Source of the DNA: Toxotes chatareus
Lineage: Eukaryota > Chordata > Actinopteri > Toxotidae
Length of the DNA: 64,000 nt
Reading direction: 5' to 3'
Assembly: GCA_016801885.1 (NCBI GenBank)
Contig: JAFBJY010000316.1
Location: 16,240-80,239, forward strand
The notes under the pieces are model-generated. The model was not told where the DNA came from. It ran no database searches and worked only from the letters and a program-made list of their open reading frames with translations. Every line of letters starts with the position of its first letter. The first letter of the stretch is position 1. The translations under genes were made by a program, and so were the position numbers. Below, piece after piece: positions 22,894 through 34,540 of the stretch.

Positions 22894-24443
22894 ATTAAAG
22901 CTGCAAGCAGCGATGACGGGCCCTCGCACCCCTTGCGACCCGCGGGAGTCGCAGCCGGTGCAGCCAAGAGTACCAGAGTCCTCCTATGTCCTCTCCTCTT
23001 CTCCCCAGTACACGTCATAGTACAAACAGGTTATTTCCTGTTACCAGCAGGGGGCGCCACGAGTAAGGCGGGAGTTTGACATATGGAGCCGTTCAGGGCA
23101 GAGCCCTCATCATGCTCATGAAGTTTGAAGATGTTTGGATAAAGTATGTGGACGTGAGAGCCATTCAAAATGTCATGGCAAATTCACCAAACGCCACCGA
23201 ACTTTGGCGAGCCACAGAGGCCACGCCCTTTAACTTAGAGAAAAGCCTTTGATAACTTTTGATCATCATGGTCTTGAGGTGAGGTCCACCAGATATGAAG
23301 TTGATCGGGTGAAATCCCTAGCACGAGTTTCGTCCGCATACCAATGGTGGAAAGCACTGAAATTTGGCCATAAAAACAAAATGGCCGACTTCCTGCTAGG
23401 TTGAGGTCATGGTGTCAAAGACTTTTTGTGCGTCAGGAAGTGTTCTTTATGTGTACCGATTTTCATCTTCGTACTCCAAAAAACCCATATGGAGAGGGGT
23501 ATTTTAAATCTTCAAGGGGGCGCCGTTGAGCCATTTTGCCCCCCCAATTACAAAAACCCCATCAGAGTCTAGGACCAGCCCCCAAGAACGTGTGTATGAA
23601 TTTTTAGGATCATAGGAGGTGGTTAAGGTCATTACAAATCAAGCGTAATTTCACGGCGAGGATGCGTCAGTTGCCGGCGCCGCCACACAGATGCCATTGC
23701 ACCCAGCTTCACGGCCTTTATAATGTAGCTTCACCAAGTAGTTGGGAAGGTTGTAGAGCAGAAACCAAGCCGATGGTGTCAACTATTAAGGAGCAGTACA
23801 CTTCAGAGTAAAAATAGGTCATTTCCTGTTACCAGCAGGGGACGCCATGAGTAAGGCGGGAGTTTGACATATGGAGGCGTTCAGGGCAGAGCCCTGATCA
23901 AGCTCATGAAGTTTGAAGATGTTTGGATAAAGTATGTGGACGTGAGAGCCATTCAAAATGTCATGGCAAATTCACCAAAGCGCCACCAAACTTTGGCGGG
24001 CCACAGAGGCCACGCCCTTTAACTTAGAGAAAAGCCTTTGATAACTTTTGATCATCATGGTCTTGAGGTGAGGTCCACCAAATATGAAGTGGATCAGGTG
24101 AAATCCCTAGCACGAGTTCGTCCGCATACCAATGGTGTATTTCGCCAAAATCGCCAACTTCCGACCACAATGGCGGACTTCCTGTTGGGTTGAGGTCATG
24201 GTGTCAAGAGACTTTTGGTGTGTCTCGGTATGATCAACATGTGTACCAATTTTCATGCACCTATGACAAACTAAGCCCAATGGGAGGGGTTTTGAAAATT
24301 TCAAGGGGGGGCGCTGCAGAGCCATTTGGGCCCCCCATTTACAACGACCACAAAATATCAAATTTTCACCAGACCTGATGAGTGTGCAAAATTTCAGGCG
24401 TTTTAGAGCATGGGAAGGGTTGAAAAATGCAGTTGTTTGGGAG

Positions 24444-24472
<29 letters not shown>
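22894..24472 (+). repeat. Array unit 5
   Basis: Intact motif at 23,044-23,058; second-half variant at 23,832-23,846. Ends in a (TAA)n tract with no hairpin. Confidence 0.93.
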
Positions 24473-24474
<2 letters not shown>

Positions 24475-26025
24475 TAAAGCTGCAAGCAGCGATGACGAGA
24501 CCCTCGCACCCCTTGCGACCCATGGGAGTCGCAGCCGGCGCAGCCAAGAGTACCAGAGTCCTCCTATGTCCTCTCCTCTTCTCCCCAGTACACGTCATAG
24601 TACAAACAGGTTATTTCCTGTTACCAGCAGGGGGCGCCACGAGTAAGGCGGGAGTTTGACATATGGAGCCGTTCAGGGCAGAGCCCTCATCATGCTCATG
24701 AAGTTTGAAGATGTTTGGATAAAGTATGTGGACGTGAGAGCCATTCAAAATGTCATGGCAAATTCACCAAGCGCCACCGAACTTTGGCGAGCCACAGAGG
24801 CCACGCCCTTTAACTTAGAGAAAAGCCTTTGATAACTTTTGATCATCATGGTCTTGAGGTGAGGTCCACCAGATATGAAGTTGATCGGGTGAAATCCCTA
24901 GCACGAGTTAAATCCGCATACCAATGGTGGAAAGCACTGAAATTTGGCCGCCAAAAACAAAATGGCCGACTTCCTGCTGGGTTGAGGTCATGGTGTCAAG
25001 AGACTTTTTGTGCGTCAGGAAGTGTTCTTTATGTGTACCGATTTTCATCTTCGTACTCCAAAAAACCCATATGGAGAGGGGTATTTTAAATATTCAAGGG
25101 GCGCAGTTGAGCCATTTTGCCCCCCCAATTACAAAAACCCCATCAGAGTCTAGGACCAGCCCCAAGAACGTGTGTATGAATTTTTATGATCATAGGAGGT
25201 GGTTAAGGTCATTACAAATCCAAGCGTAATTTCACGGCGAGGATGCGTCAGTTGCAGCGCGCCGCCACACGGATGCCATTGCACCCAGCTTCACGGCCTT
25301 TATAATGTAGCTTCACCAAGTAGTTGGGAAGGTTGTAGAGCAGAAACCAAGCCGATGGTTTCAACTATTAAGGAGCAGTACACTTCAGAGTAAAAATAGG
25401 TCATTTCCTGTTACCAGCAGGGGACGCCACGAGTAAGGCGGGAGTTTGACATATGGAGGCGTTCAGGGCAGAGCCCTGATCATGCTCATGAAGTTTGAAG
25501 ATGTTTGGATAAAGTATGTGGACGTGAGAGCCATTCAAAATGTCATGGAAAATTCACCAAGCGCCACCAAACTTTGGCGGGCCACAGAGGCCACGCCCTT
25601 TAACTAGAGAAAAGCCTTTGATAACTTTTGATCATCATGGTCTTGAGATGAGGTCCACCAAATATGAAGTGGATCAGGTGAAATCCCTAGCACGAGTTCG
25701 TCCGCATACCAATGGTGTAATTCGCCAAAATCGCCAACTTCCGACCACAATGGCGGACTTCCTGTTGGGTTGAGGTCATGGTGTCAAGAGACTTTTGGTG
25801 TGTCTCGGTATGATCAACATGTGTACCAATTTTCATGCACCTATGACAAACTAAGCCCAATGGGAGGGGGTTTTGAAAATTTCAAGGGGCGCTGCTGGAG
25901 CCATTTGGCCCCCCCCATTTACAACGACCACAAAATATCAAATTTTTCACCAGACCTGATGAGTGTGCAAAATTTCAGGCGTTTTAGAGCATGGGAAGGG
26001 GTTGAAAAATGCAGTTGTTTGGGAG

Positions 26026-26068
<43 letters not shown>

Positions 26069-26119
26069 CATTACAAAAACAATAGGGCCTTCGCACCACT
26101 CGGTGCTCGGGCCCTAATA
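24473..26119 (+). repeat. Array unit 6
   Basis: Intact motif at 24,624-24,638. The start has gacgagaccctcg in place of gacgggccctcg. Ends in (TAA)n and one hairpin. It shares the gttgcagcgcgccgccacac variant with unit 3. Confidence 0.93.
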
Positions 26120-27683
26120 ATTAAAGCTGCAAGCAGCGATGACGGGCCCTCGCACACCTTGCGACCAGCTGAGAGTCGCAGCCGGCGCAGCCAAGAGTAC
26201 CAGAGTCCTCCTATGTCCTCTCCTCTTCTCCCCAGTACACGTCATAGTACAAACAGGTTATTTCCTGTTACCAGCAGGGGGCGCCACGAGTAAGGCGGGA
26301 GTTTGACATATGGAGCCGTTCAGGGCAGAGCCCTCATCATGCTCATGAAGTTTGAAGATGTTTGGATAAAGTATGTGGACGTGAGAGCCATTCAAAATGT
26401 CATGGCAAATTCACCAAAGCGCCACCGAACTTTGGCGAGCCACAGAGGCCACGCCCTTTAACTTAGAGAAAAGCCTTTGATAACTTTTGATCATCATGGT
26501 CTTGAGGTGAGGTCCACCAGATATGAAGTTGATCGGGTGAAATCCCTAGCACGAGTTCGTCCGCATACCAATGGTGGAAAGCAGTGAAATTTGGCCGCCA
26601 AAAACAAAATGGCCGACTTCCTGCTAGGTTGAGGTCATGGTGTCAAGAGACTTTTTTTGTGCGTCAGGAAGGGTTCTTTATGTGTACCGATTTTCATCTT
26701 CGTACTCCAAAAAACCCATATGGAGAGGGTATTTTAAATATTCAAGGGGGCGCCGTTGAGCCATTTTGCCCCTTAATTACAAAAACCCCATCAGAGTCTA
26801 GGACCAGCCCCAAGAACGTGTGTATGAATTTTTTAGGATCATAGGAGGTGGTTAAGGTCATTACAAATCCAAAGCGTAATTTCATGGCGAGGATGCGTCA
26901 GTTGCCAGCGCCGCCACACAGATGCCATTGCACCCAGCTTCACGGCCTTTATAATGTAGCTTCACCAAGTAGTTGGGAAGGTTGTAGAGCAGAAACCAAG
27001 CCGATGGTGTCAACTATTAAGGAGCAGTACACTTCAGAGTAAAAATAGGTCATTTCCTGTTACCAGCAGGGGACGCCACGAGTAAGGCGGGAGTTTGACA
27101 TATGGAGGCGTTCAGGGCAGAGCCCTGATCAAGCTCATGAAGTTTGAAGATGTTTGGATAAAGTATGTGGACGTGAGAGCCATTCAAAATGTAATGGAAA
27201 ATTCACCAAGCGCCACCAAACTTTGGCGGGCCCACAGAGGCCACGCCCTTTAACTTAGAGAAAAGCCTTTGATAACTTTTGATCATCATGGTCTTGAGGT
27301 GAGGTCCACCAAATATGAAGTGGATCAGGTGAAATCCCTAGCACGAGTTCGTCCGCATACCAATGGTGTATTTCGCCAAAATCGCCAACTTCCGACCACA
27401 ATGGCGGACTTCCTGTTGTGTTGAGTCATGGTGTCAAGAGACTTTTTGGTGTGTCTCGGTATGATCAACATGTGTACCAATTTTCATGCACCTATGACAA
27501 ACTAAGCCCAATGGGAGGGGGTTTTGAAAATTTCAGGGGGCGCTGCTTGAGCCATTTGGCCCCCCATTTACAACGACCACAAAATATCAAATTTTTCACC
27601 AGACCTGATGAGTGTGCAAAATTTCAGGCGTTTTAGAGCATGGGAAGTTGTTTGGGGGCTTGAAAAATGCAGTTGTTTGGGAG

Positions 27684-27715
<32 letters not shown>
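26120..27715 (+). repeat. Array unit 7
   Basis: Intact motif at 26,271-26,285. Shortly before the terminal (TAA)n it has a short local insertion (gttgtttgggggcttg at about 27,647-27,662). No hairpin. Confidence 0.93.
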
Positions 27716-27717
<2 letters not shown>

Positions 27718-29280
27718 TAAAGCTGCAAGCAGCGATGACGGCCCTGCACCCCTTGCGACCCCCGCCGGAGTCGCAGCCGGCACAGCCAAGAGTACCAGAG
27801 TCCTCCTATGTCCTCTCCTCTTCTCCCCAGTACACGTCATAGTACAAACAGGTTATTTCCTGTTACCAGCAGGGGGCGCCACGAGTAAGGCGGGAGTTTG
27901 ACATATGGAGCCGTTCAGGGCAGAGCCCTCATCATGCTCATGAAGTTTGAAGATGTTTGGATAAAGTATGTGGACGTGAGAGCCATTCAAAATGTCATGG
28001 CAAATTCACCAAAGCGCCACGAACTTTGGCGAGCCACAGAGGCCACGCCCTTTAACTTAGAGAAAAGCCTTTGATAACTTTTGATCATCATGGTCTTGAG
28101 GTGAGGTCCATCAGATATGAAGTTGATCGGGTGAAATCCCTAGCACGAGTTCGTCCGCATACCAATGGTGGAAAGCACTGAAATTTGGCCGCCAAAAACA
28201 ACATGGCCGACTTCCTGCTAGGTTGAGGTCATGGTGTCAAGAGACTTTTTTGTGCGTCAGGAAGTGTTCTTTATGTGTACCGATTTTCATCTTCATACTC
28301 CAAAAAAACCCATATGGAGAGGGGTATTTTAAATATTCAAGGGGGCGCAGTTGAGCCATTTTGCCCCCTTAATTACAAAAACCCCATCAGAGTCTAGGAC
28401 CAGCCCCCAAGAACGTGTGTATGAATTTTTATGATCATAGGAGGTGGTTAAGGTCATTACAAATCCAAAGCGTAATTTCACGGCGAGGATGCGTCAGTTG
28501 CAGCGCCGCCACACAGATGCCATTGCACCCAGCTTCACGGCCTTTATAATGTAGCTTCACCAAGTAGTTGGGAAGGTTGTAGAGCAGAAACCAAGCCGAT
28601 GGTGTCAACTATTAAGGAGCAGTACACTTCAGAGTAAAAATAGGTCATTTCCTGTTACCAGCAGGGGACGCCACGAGTAAGGCGGGAGTTTGACATATGG
28701 AGGCGTTCAGGGCAGAGCCCTGATCAAGCTCATGAAGTTTGAAGATGTTTGGATAAAGTATGTGGACGTGAGAGCCATTCAAAATGTCATGGAAAATTCA
28801 CCAAGCGCCACCAAACTTTGGCGGGCCACAGAGGCCACGCCCTTTAACTTAGAGAAAAGCCTTTGATAACTTTTGATCATCATGGTCTTGAGGTGAGGTC
28901 CACCAAATATGAAGTGGATCAGGTGAAATCCCTAGCACGAGTTCGTCCGCATACCAATGGTGTATTTAGCCAAAATCGCCAACTTCCGACCACAATGGCG
29001 GACTTCCTGTTGGGTTGAGGTCATGGTGTCAAGAGACTTTTGGTGTGTCTCGGTATGATCAACATGTGTACCAATTTTCATGCACCTATGACAAACTAAG
29101 CCCAATGGGAGGGGTTTTGAAAATTTCAAGGGGCGCTTCTGGAGCCATTTGCCCCCCATTTACAACGACCACAAAATATCAAATTTTTCACCAGACCTGA
29201 TGAGTGTGCCAAATTTCAGGCGTTTTAGAGCATGGGAAGGGGTTGAAAAATGCAGTTGTTTGGGAGGAATAATAATAATA
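27716..29280 (+). repeat. Array unit 8
   Basis: Intact motif at 27,866-27,880. The shortest unit; its TAA tract is only about four repeats and has no hairpin. Confidence 0.93.
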
Positions 29281-30907
29281 ATTAAAGCTGCAAGCAGCGA
29301 TGACGGGCCCCTCACCCCTTGCGACCCAGCATGGAGTCGCAGCCGGCGCAGCCAAGAGTACCAGAGTCCTCCTATGTCCTCTCCTCTTCTCCCCAGTACA
29401 CGTCATAGTACAAACAGGTTATTTCCTGTTACCAGCAGGGGGCGCCACGAGTAAGGCGGGAGTTTGACATATGGAGCCGTTCAGGGCAGAGCCCTCATCA
29501 TGCTCATGAAGTTTGAAGATGTTTGGATAAAGTATGTGGACGTGAGAGCCATTCAAAATGTCATGGCAAATTCACCAAGCATACCGAACTTTGGCGAGCC
29601 ACAGAGGCCACGCCCTTTAACCCAGAAAAGCCTTTGATAACTTTTGATCATCATGGTCTTGAGGTGAGGTCCACCAGATATGAAGTTGATCGGGTGAAAT
29701 CCCTAGCACGAGTTAAATCCGCATACCAATGGTGGAAAGCACTGAAATTTGGCCATAAAAACAAAATGGCCGACTTCCTGCTAGGTTGAGGTCATGGTGT
29801 CAAGAGACTTTTTGTGCGTCAGGAAGTGTTCTTTATGTGTACCGATTTTCATCTTCGTACTCCAAAAAACCCATATGGAGAGGGGTATTTTAAATCTTCA
29901 AGGGGGGCGCCGTTGAGCCATTTTGCCCCCTTAATTACAAAAACCCCATCAGAGTCTAGGACCAGCCCCAAGAACGTGTGTATGAATTTTTAGGATCATA
30001 GGAGGTGGTTAAGGTCATTACAAATCAAAGCGTAATTTCACGGCGAGGATGCGTCAGTTGCCGGCGCCGCCACACAGATGCCATTGCACCCAGCTTCACG
30101 GCCTTTATAATGTAGCTTCACCAAGTAGTTGGGAAGGTTGTAGAGCAGAAACCAAGCCGATGGTGTCAACTATTAAGGAGCAGTACACTTCAGAGTAAAA
30201 ATAGGTCATTTCCTGTTACCAGCAGGGGACGCCACGAGTAAGGCGGGAGTTTGACATATGGAGGCGTTCAGGGCAGAGCCCTGATCAAGCTCATGAAGTT
30301 TGAAGATGTTTGGATAAAGTATGTGGACGTGAGAGCCATTCAAAATGTCATGGAAAATTCACCAAAAGCCATCAAACTTTGGCGGGCCACAGAGGCCACG
30401 CCCTTTAACTTAGAGAAAAGCCTTTAATAACTTTTGATCATCATGGTCTTGAGGTGAGGTCCACCAAATATGAAGTGGATCAGGTGAAATCCCTAGCACG
30501 AGTTCGTCCGCATACCAATGGTGTAATTCGCCAAAATGGCCAACTTCCGACCACAATGGCGGACTTCCTGTTGGGTTGAGGTCATGGTGTCAAGAGACTT
30601 TTTGGTGTGTCTCGGTATGATCAACATGTGTACCAATTTTCATGCACCTATGACAAACTAAGCCCAATGGGAGGGGGGTTTTGAAAATTTCAAGGGGGCG
30701 CTGCGGAGCCATTTGGCCCCCCCCATTTAAAACGACCACAAAATATCAAATTTTTCACCAGACCTGATGAGTGTGCAAAATTTCAGGCGTTTTAGAGCAT
30801 GGGAAGGGGTTGAAAAATGCAGTTGTTTGGGAGGACAAATAATAATAATAATAATAATAAACATTAGAATTACAATAGGGCCTTCGCACCACTCGGTGCT
30901 CGGGCCC

Positions 30908-30941
<34 letters not shown>

Positions 30942-31228
30942 CATTACAAAAACAATAGGGCCTTCGCACCACTCGGTGCTCGGGCCCTAATAATAATAAT
31001 AATAAACATTAGAATTACAATAGGGCCTTCGCACCACTCGGTGCTCGGGCCCTAATAATAATAAACATTAGAATTACAATAGGGCCTTCGCACCACTCGG
31101 TGCTCGGGCCCTAATAATAAACATTAGAATTACAATAGGGCCTTCGCACCACTCGGTGCTCGGGCCCTAATAATAATAATAATAATAATAATCATAAACA
31201 TTACAAAAACAATAGGGCCTTCGCACCA
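29281..31228 (+). repeat. Array unit 9 (terminal unit)
   Basis: Intact motif at 29,432-29,446. The longest unit, because it ends with six hairpin termini. The last one is cut in the middle (gggccttcgcacca) where the flanking aacgagct sequence begins. Confidence 0.93.
30878..31228 (+). repeat. Cluster of six terminal hairpins, last one cut
   Basis: Six terminus copies with (TAA)n spacers of different length close the array. The last stops after gggccttcgcacca and meets the non-array flank. Both spacer types appear. Confidence 0.9.
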
Positions 31229-31480
31229 AACGAGCTATTTCGCCTGATCAGTCGGTCAGAATGGAGTCGGACGAGGAGCAGCAGGAGCGAGAATTTGAGC
31301 TGCAGCCGGCAAAACAGAGCCGGGACAGGAATGCGTTACTGCGGTCAAGCCAGCCGCTACTTGCTACTGCTTAGTCAAATCAGCCGCCCCTGTATCTCAA
31401 ATGCGCACTGCAACTAACATTTACGGTGCGTTGGGGACGAACAACACGTTCACCTTTCAAAATAGGAGCAAGTGCGTTGT
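31229..31480. other. Right flank of array, short open frame of unknown origin
   Basis: GC-richer segment beginning aacgagctatttcgcctg. A 37-codon frame at 31,261-31,374 starts MESDEEQQEREFELQPAKQS and looks like an acidic protein N-terminus, perhaps the first exon of a transposon or captured gene; I do not recognise it. The right arm has an inverted, error-rich copy at about 60,925-61,030 that continues directly into the GTAACGG repeat. This sequence and 15,786-16,028 were therefore once adjacent. Confidence 0.5.
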
Positions 31481-31569
31481 AGCGTATGTCATCCAGAAAT
31501 ATATTCTTATATATATTCTTATATATATATATGTATACTGTATAAAAAATTTAAAGGTGTAAGTACTAC

Positions 31570-32040
31570 CACTGTGTACTCAGCTGTCAAACTGCCAACT
31601 ATTGACTTAACATATGCATCTGTTTTCAACTTTGAGGAAGGGTTAAAATTTTTCTGCCCATAAGTAGTCAATGACTTTAATATTTTTAGATGCAGTACTT
31701 ACTGTACAGCTACGATAAGTCATATGAATTCATGCCACTGTGTACTTTCAGAGTAATCAGCTGTCAAACTGCCTACTATTGATCTAACATATACATCTGT
31801 GTTGAACTTTGAGCAAGGGTTAATTTTTTTCTGTCCATAAGTAGTCAATGACTTTGATATTTTTAGATGCAGTACTTAGGGTACTACTACCACAAGTGAT
31901 ATGAAGTCCTGCCACTGTGTACTTTCAGAGTAATCAAACTGCAAACTGCCTACTATTGTTTTAGCACATCTGTGTTGAACTTTGAGCAAGGGTTAAAATT
32001 TTCATTTTCATATGACTTGTGGCAGTAGTACAGTAAGTTC
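31570..32040. repeat. ~170-bp minisatellite, about 2.5 copies
   Basis: Copies start near 31,571, 31,737 and 31,914 with cactgtgtact, then tcaaactgcc, cattgac/cctattg, aacatatacatctg, aagtagtcaatgactttgat and agatgcagtactta. An error-rich repeat of part of it follows at 33,128-33,400, and a piece appears at the extreme right end (63,941-64,000, inverted). Noncoding. Confidence 0.8.
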
Positions 32041-32307
32041 ATTCATTTAGAAAACATTAGTCTGCTGACTGTGACAAATACGAGTGTGTGAGTTCTGAAG
32101 GTTTCACTGAACTCAACAGACGTTATTCATGACAAAAGACTGAAATGAAGTGAAACTGAAGGAATAATTCTTAGTCTGAGAGAAGAAAAAGTCACAATAT
32201 GGAACAACAACTATTTCAAATCTCATTCATTCATGGATGAAGATAAACCAGGTTCAGTTGTGGATTAAAGATAGAAGATCTACAACAGTAACAGACAGTG
32301 AACTGAC

Positions 32308-32480
32308 CTCAGAGTCTCCAGTCTACAGTGTGGACTCTTCAATCCAGCAGACAGAAGCTTTACCCTGAATCCTGCAGCTTGCTGTTACTCAGGTCCAGGT
32401 GTCTCAGATTAGAGGACTGGGAGCTGAGAACTGAGGACAGAGCTTCACAGCTTCTCTCTGAGAGGTTACAGCTGCTCAGT
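32308..32480 (-). pseudogene. LRR exon F of NLRC3-like gene, frameshifted
   Basis: Acceptor (cttcag) and donor (GAG|gtcag) bracket 173 nt that read LSSCNLSERSCEALSSVLSSQSSNLRHLDLSNSKLQDSG, after which one base is missing (gattcagggtaaagc where gattcaggagtaaagc is expected). The usual VKLLSAGLKSPHCRLETLR is therefore out of frame. It belongs to the first LRR type usually found right after the NACHT exon in fish NLRs. A noisy copy lies at 33,650-33,822 and an inverted one at 59,726-59,884. Confidence 0.8.
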
Positions 32481-33127
32481 CTGAAGAGGAAACAATGAGG
32501 AAAAAATCAAATAACATTTGTGTTGAAAGGACAATCAAAGGAACAAAACTCTCAGTTTGCTCTGCAGCTCACAGCAAACGAACAGACCTGCATTTGAAAA
32601 CTGGGCCAAACATCAAACACAGATTTGTTGAGTGAAGCAGAAATATCAGCTCTTTATCCACCTGCTAACCAATGAGGAGTTTCTACATTGATGATCATCT
32701 TTCATTGGCTCTGATTCAAATCCTTTCTGTTTTATTCTCAACAAGTTGGAGATATGACAGTTAAATATGATACAATCAGTAATAGACAGACATGTACAGT
32801 CAATGTATTTGGACAGTTAGACATGATATGTTATTTGTGATCTCAGCACTTTCACTTTAAAATATAATAATGGATACTACAGTCAATGACTGCAAAGGAT
32901 TTTACAATAAATAAATCTGATGAGTTTGTTTCACTTCATGTGTATTTGTCCAGTTACTTTTGAACCACTAAAAGGGCTGAATCTCCCACACAGTTCTTTC
33001 TATACTGATGTCAACCTGCTCAAATTAAAGCTGAGACTTGGCTCTTTAATGTAGGATCCATTATTTTAATTCAGATTCAATGTGATGAAGCTCAGAGCTC
33101 AGAGATGATGATAAGAAATTAAAATCT

Positions 33128-34440
33128 AACATATACATCTGTTTTGGGAACTTTGAAAAGGGGTTTAAATTTTTTTCTGTCCATAAGTAGTCAATGACTT
33201 TGATTTTTTTAGATGCAGTATTTGGGAATACTACCAAAAGGGTGAAAAGGAAAAGTCCTGCCATTGTGTACTTTCGGGAGTAATCAAATTGAAAACCCGC
33301 CTACTATTTTTTAAAAAAACATCTGTTTTTGAATTTGAGAAAGGGGTTTAAAAATTTTCTTTTTTCATATGATTTTGGGTTAGTACAGTAAGTTCATTCA
33401 TTTTAAAAAACATTAGTTGTTGACTGTGAAAAATTTTAATTTGTGAGTTTGAAGGTTTCACTGAACCAACAGACGTTATTCATGAAAAAAGACTAAAAAT
33501 GAAGTGAAACTGAAGGAATAATTTTTAGTCTGAGAGAAAAAAAAAAGTCAAAATGGAACAACAACTATTTCAAATCTCATTCATTCATGGATGAAGAAAA
33601 ACCCAGGTTCATTGTGGTTAAAGATGAAAAATTTTAACAGAAAAGGAACTGCCCTTTGAGTCTCCAGTCTACAGGGGGACTCTTCAATCCAGCAAGGATT
33701 TTACCCCTGAATCCTCCCAGCTTGCTGTTACTCAATCCGGGTGTCCAGATTAGAGGACGGGGAGCTGAGAACTGGGGACAAACTTAAACCCCTTTCCCTG
33801 AGAGGTTACAGTTTTGCTCAGTCTAAAAGGGGAAACCAATGGGGAAAAAATCAAATAACATTTGTGTTGAAAGGACAATAAAAGGAAAAAACTCTCAGTT
33901 TGTTTTTGCAGCCCCAAAAAGCAAACAACAGACCTGCATTTGAAAACTGGGCCAAACATCAAACACAATTTGTTGAGTGAAGCAGAAATTCAGCTCTTTA
34001 TCCACCTCCCAACCAATGGGGGTTTTCATTGATGATTCTTTCATTGGCTCGGGTTAAACCCTTTTTCTGTTTTATTCTAAAAGTTGGAGATATTGACAGT
34101 TAAATATATACAATCAGTAATAGACAGACATGTACAGTCAATGTTTTGGACAGTTAGACTTGATATGTTATTTTGTGTTTCCCCAGACTTTCATTTTAAA
34201 AATATAATAATGGATACTACAGCCCAATGATAAAGGTTTTTTAAAAATAAATCTGATGGTTTGTTTCATTTCTGTTTTTTTTTGTCCAGTTATTTTTGGG
34301 AACCACAAAAGGGGCTAAATCTCCCACACAGTTCTTTCTATACTGAAAACCGCTAAAATTTTAAAGCTGAGACTTGGCTCTTTAATGTAGGATCCATTAT
34401 TTTAATTCAGATTCAAGGGATGAACCCTGGGAGCTCAGAG
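33128..34440. repeat. Error-rich duplicate of 31,786-33,110
   Basis: Beginning aacatatacatctg, this stretch repeats 31,786-33,110 in the same order (minisatellite, intron, LRR exon, intron) down to the shared ctctttaatgtaggatccattattttaattcagattc (33,037 and 34,378), but with frequent homopolymer gains, losses and smoothing. The left copy is clean, the right copy noisy. The simplest reading is that a contig end and an overlapping uncorrected read were joined without merging. A real tandem duplication cannot be excluded. Confidence 0.8.
33650..33822 (-). pseudogene. LRR exon F copy in low-accuracy sequence
   Basis: Aligns with 32,308-32,480 (tctccagtctaca, aatcctcccagcttgctgttactc, gagaggttacag, ctcagtct). 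The frame is lost through many small differences that are probably sequence errors. Likely the same physical exon as 32,308-32,480 represented twice. Confidence 0.6.
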
Positions 34441-34540
34441 ATGAATAAAAAAAGAAGAGGGGAAAATTTATTTTCCTCCTGCTGAATAAAATAGCAAAAT
34501 CTCTATATAATGATGAATAAACCCAACTATCTAAAACCAC

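Larger units (their letters stand above)
16179..29446 (+). promoter_or_regulatory. Nine co-oriented near-consensus CTCF motifs
   Basis: CCAGCAGGGGGCGCC is found once per unit at 16,179, 17,914, 19,573, 21,171, 23,044, 24,624, 26,271, 27,866 and 29,432, always on the plus strand and about 1.6-1.9 kb apart. It fits the vertebrate CTCF core (C-C-A-S-Y-A-G-R-K-G-G-C-R-S-Y) at every position. The matching place in the second half of each unit reads GGGGAC where an invariant core G is expected, so it should bind less well. Binding itself is inferred. If methylated or packed as heterochromatin, the sites could be silent; each contains a CpG (GGCGCC). Confidence 0.6.
16029..31228. repeat. Macrosatellite-like array, nine 1.57-1.95 kb units
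   Basis: Nine head-to-tail units each start attaaagctgcaagcagcg and run to a (TAA)n tract that may carry one or more GC-rich terminal hairpins. Each unit is itself two diverged halves of about 0.8 kb: both halves contain tcctgttaccagcagggg, gagtttgacatatggag, tgaagtttgaagatgttt and ttgatcatcatggtcttgag at matching positions. Lengths are 1,735, 1,659, 1,598, 1,873, 1,579, 1,647, 1,596, 1,565 and 1,948 bp. Related single copies with the gcaagcagcgatga start are, from memory, widespread in teleosts; a long tandem array is less usual. Open frames inside (including poly-Ile or poly-Asn from TAA tracts) are not genes. The array interrupts a transposon remnant and is missing from the inverted right arm. 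Confidence 0.95.

Noticed and set aside
16567..29789. Many recurring open frames in the array (for example MITFDHHGLEV..., MSVQNFRRFRAW..., long poly-Ile or poly-Asn runs)
   Set aside because: They recur because the DNA unit recurs; frames differ from unit to unit through single-base changes, no start or codon bias is kept, and the homopolymeric parts come from (TAA)n tracts.
17620..31228. CRISPR-like regular repeats with spacers
   Set aside because: The palindromic 30-nt repeats are transposon-type ends in a vertebrate genome with low-complexity TAA spacers; there are no cas genes and spacers are not unique.
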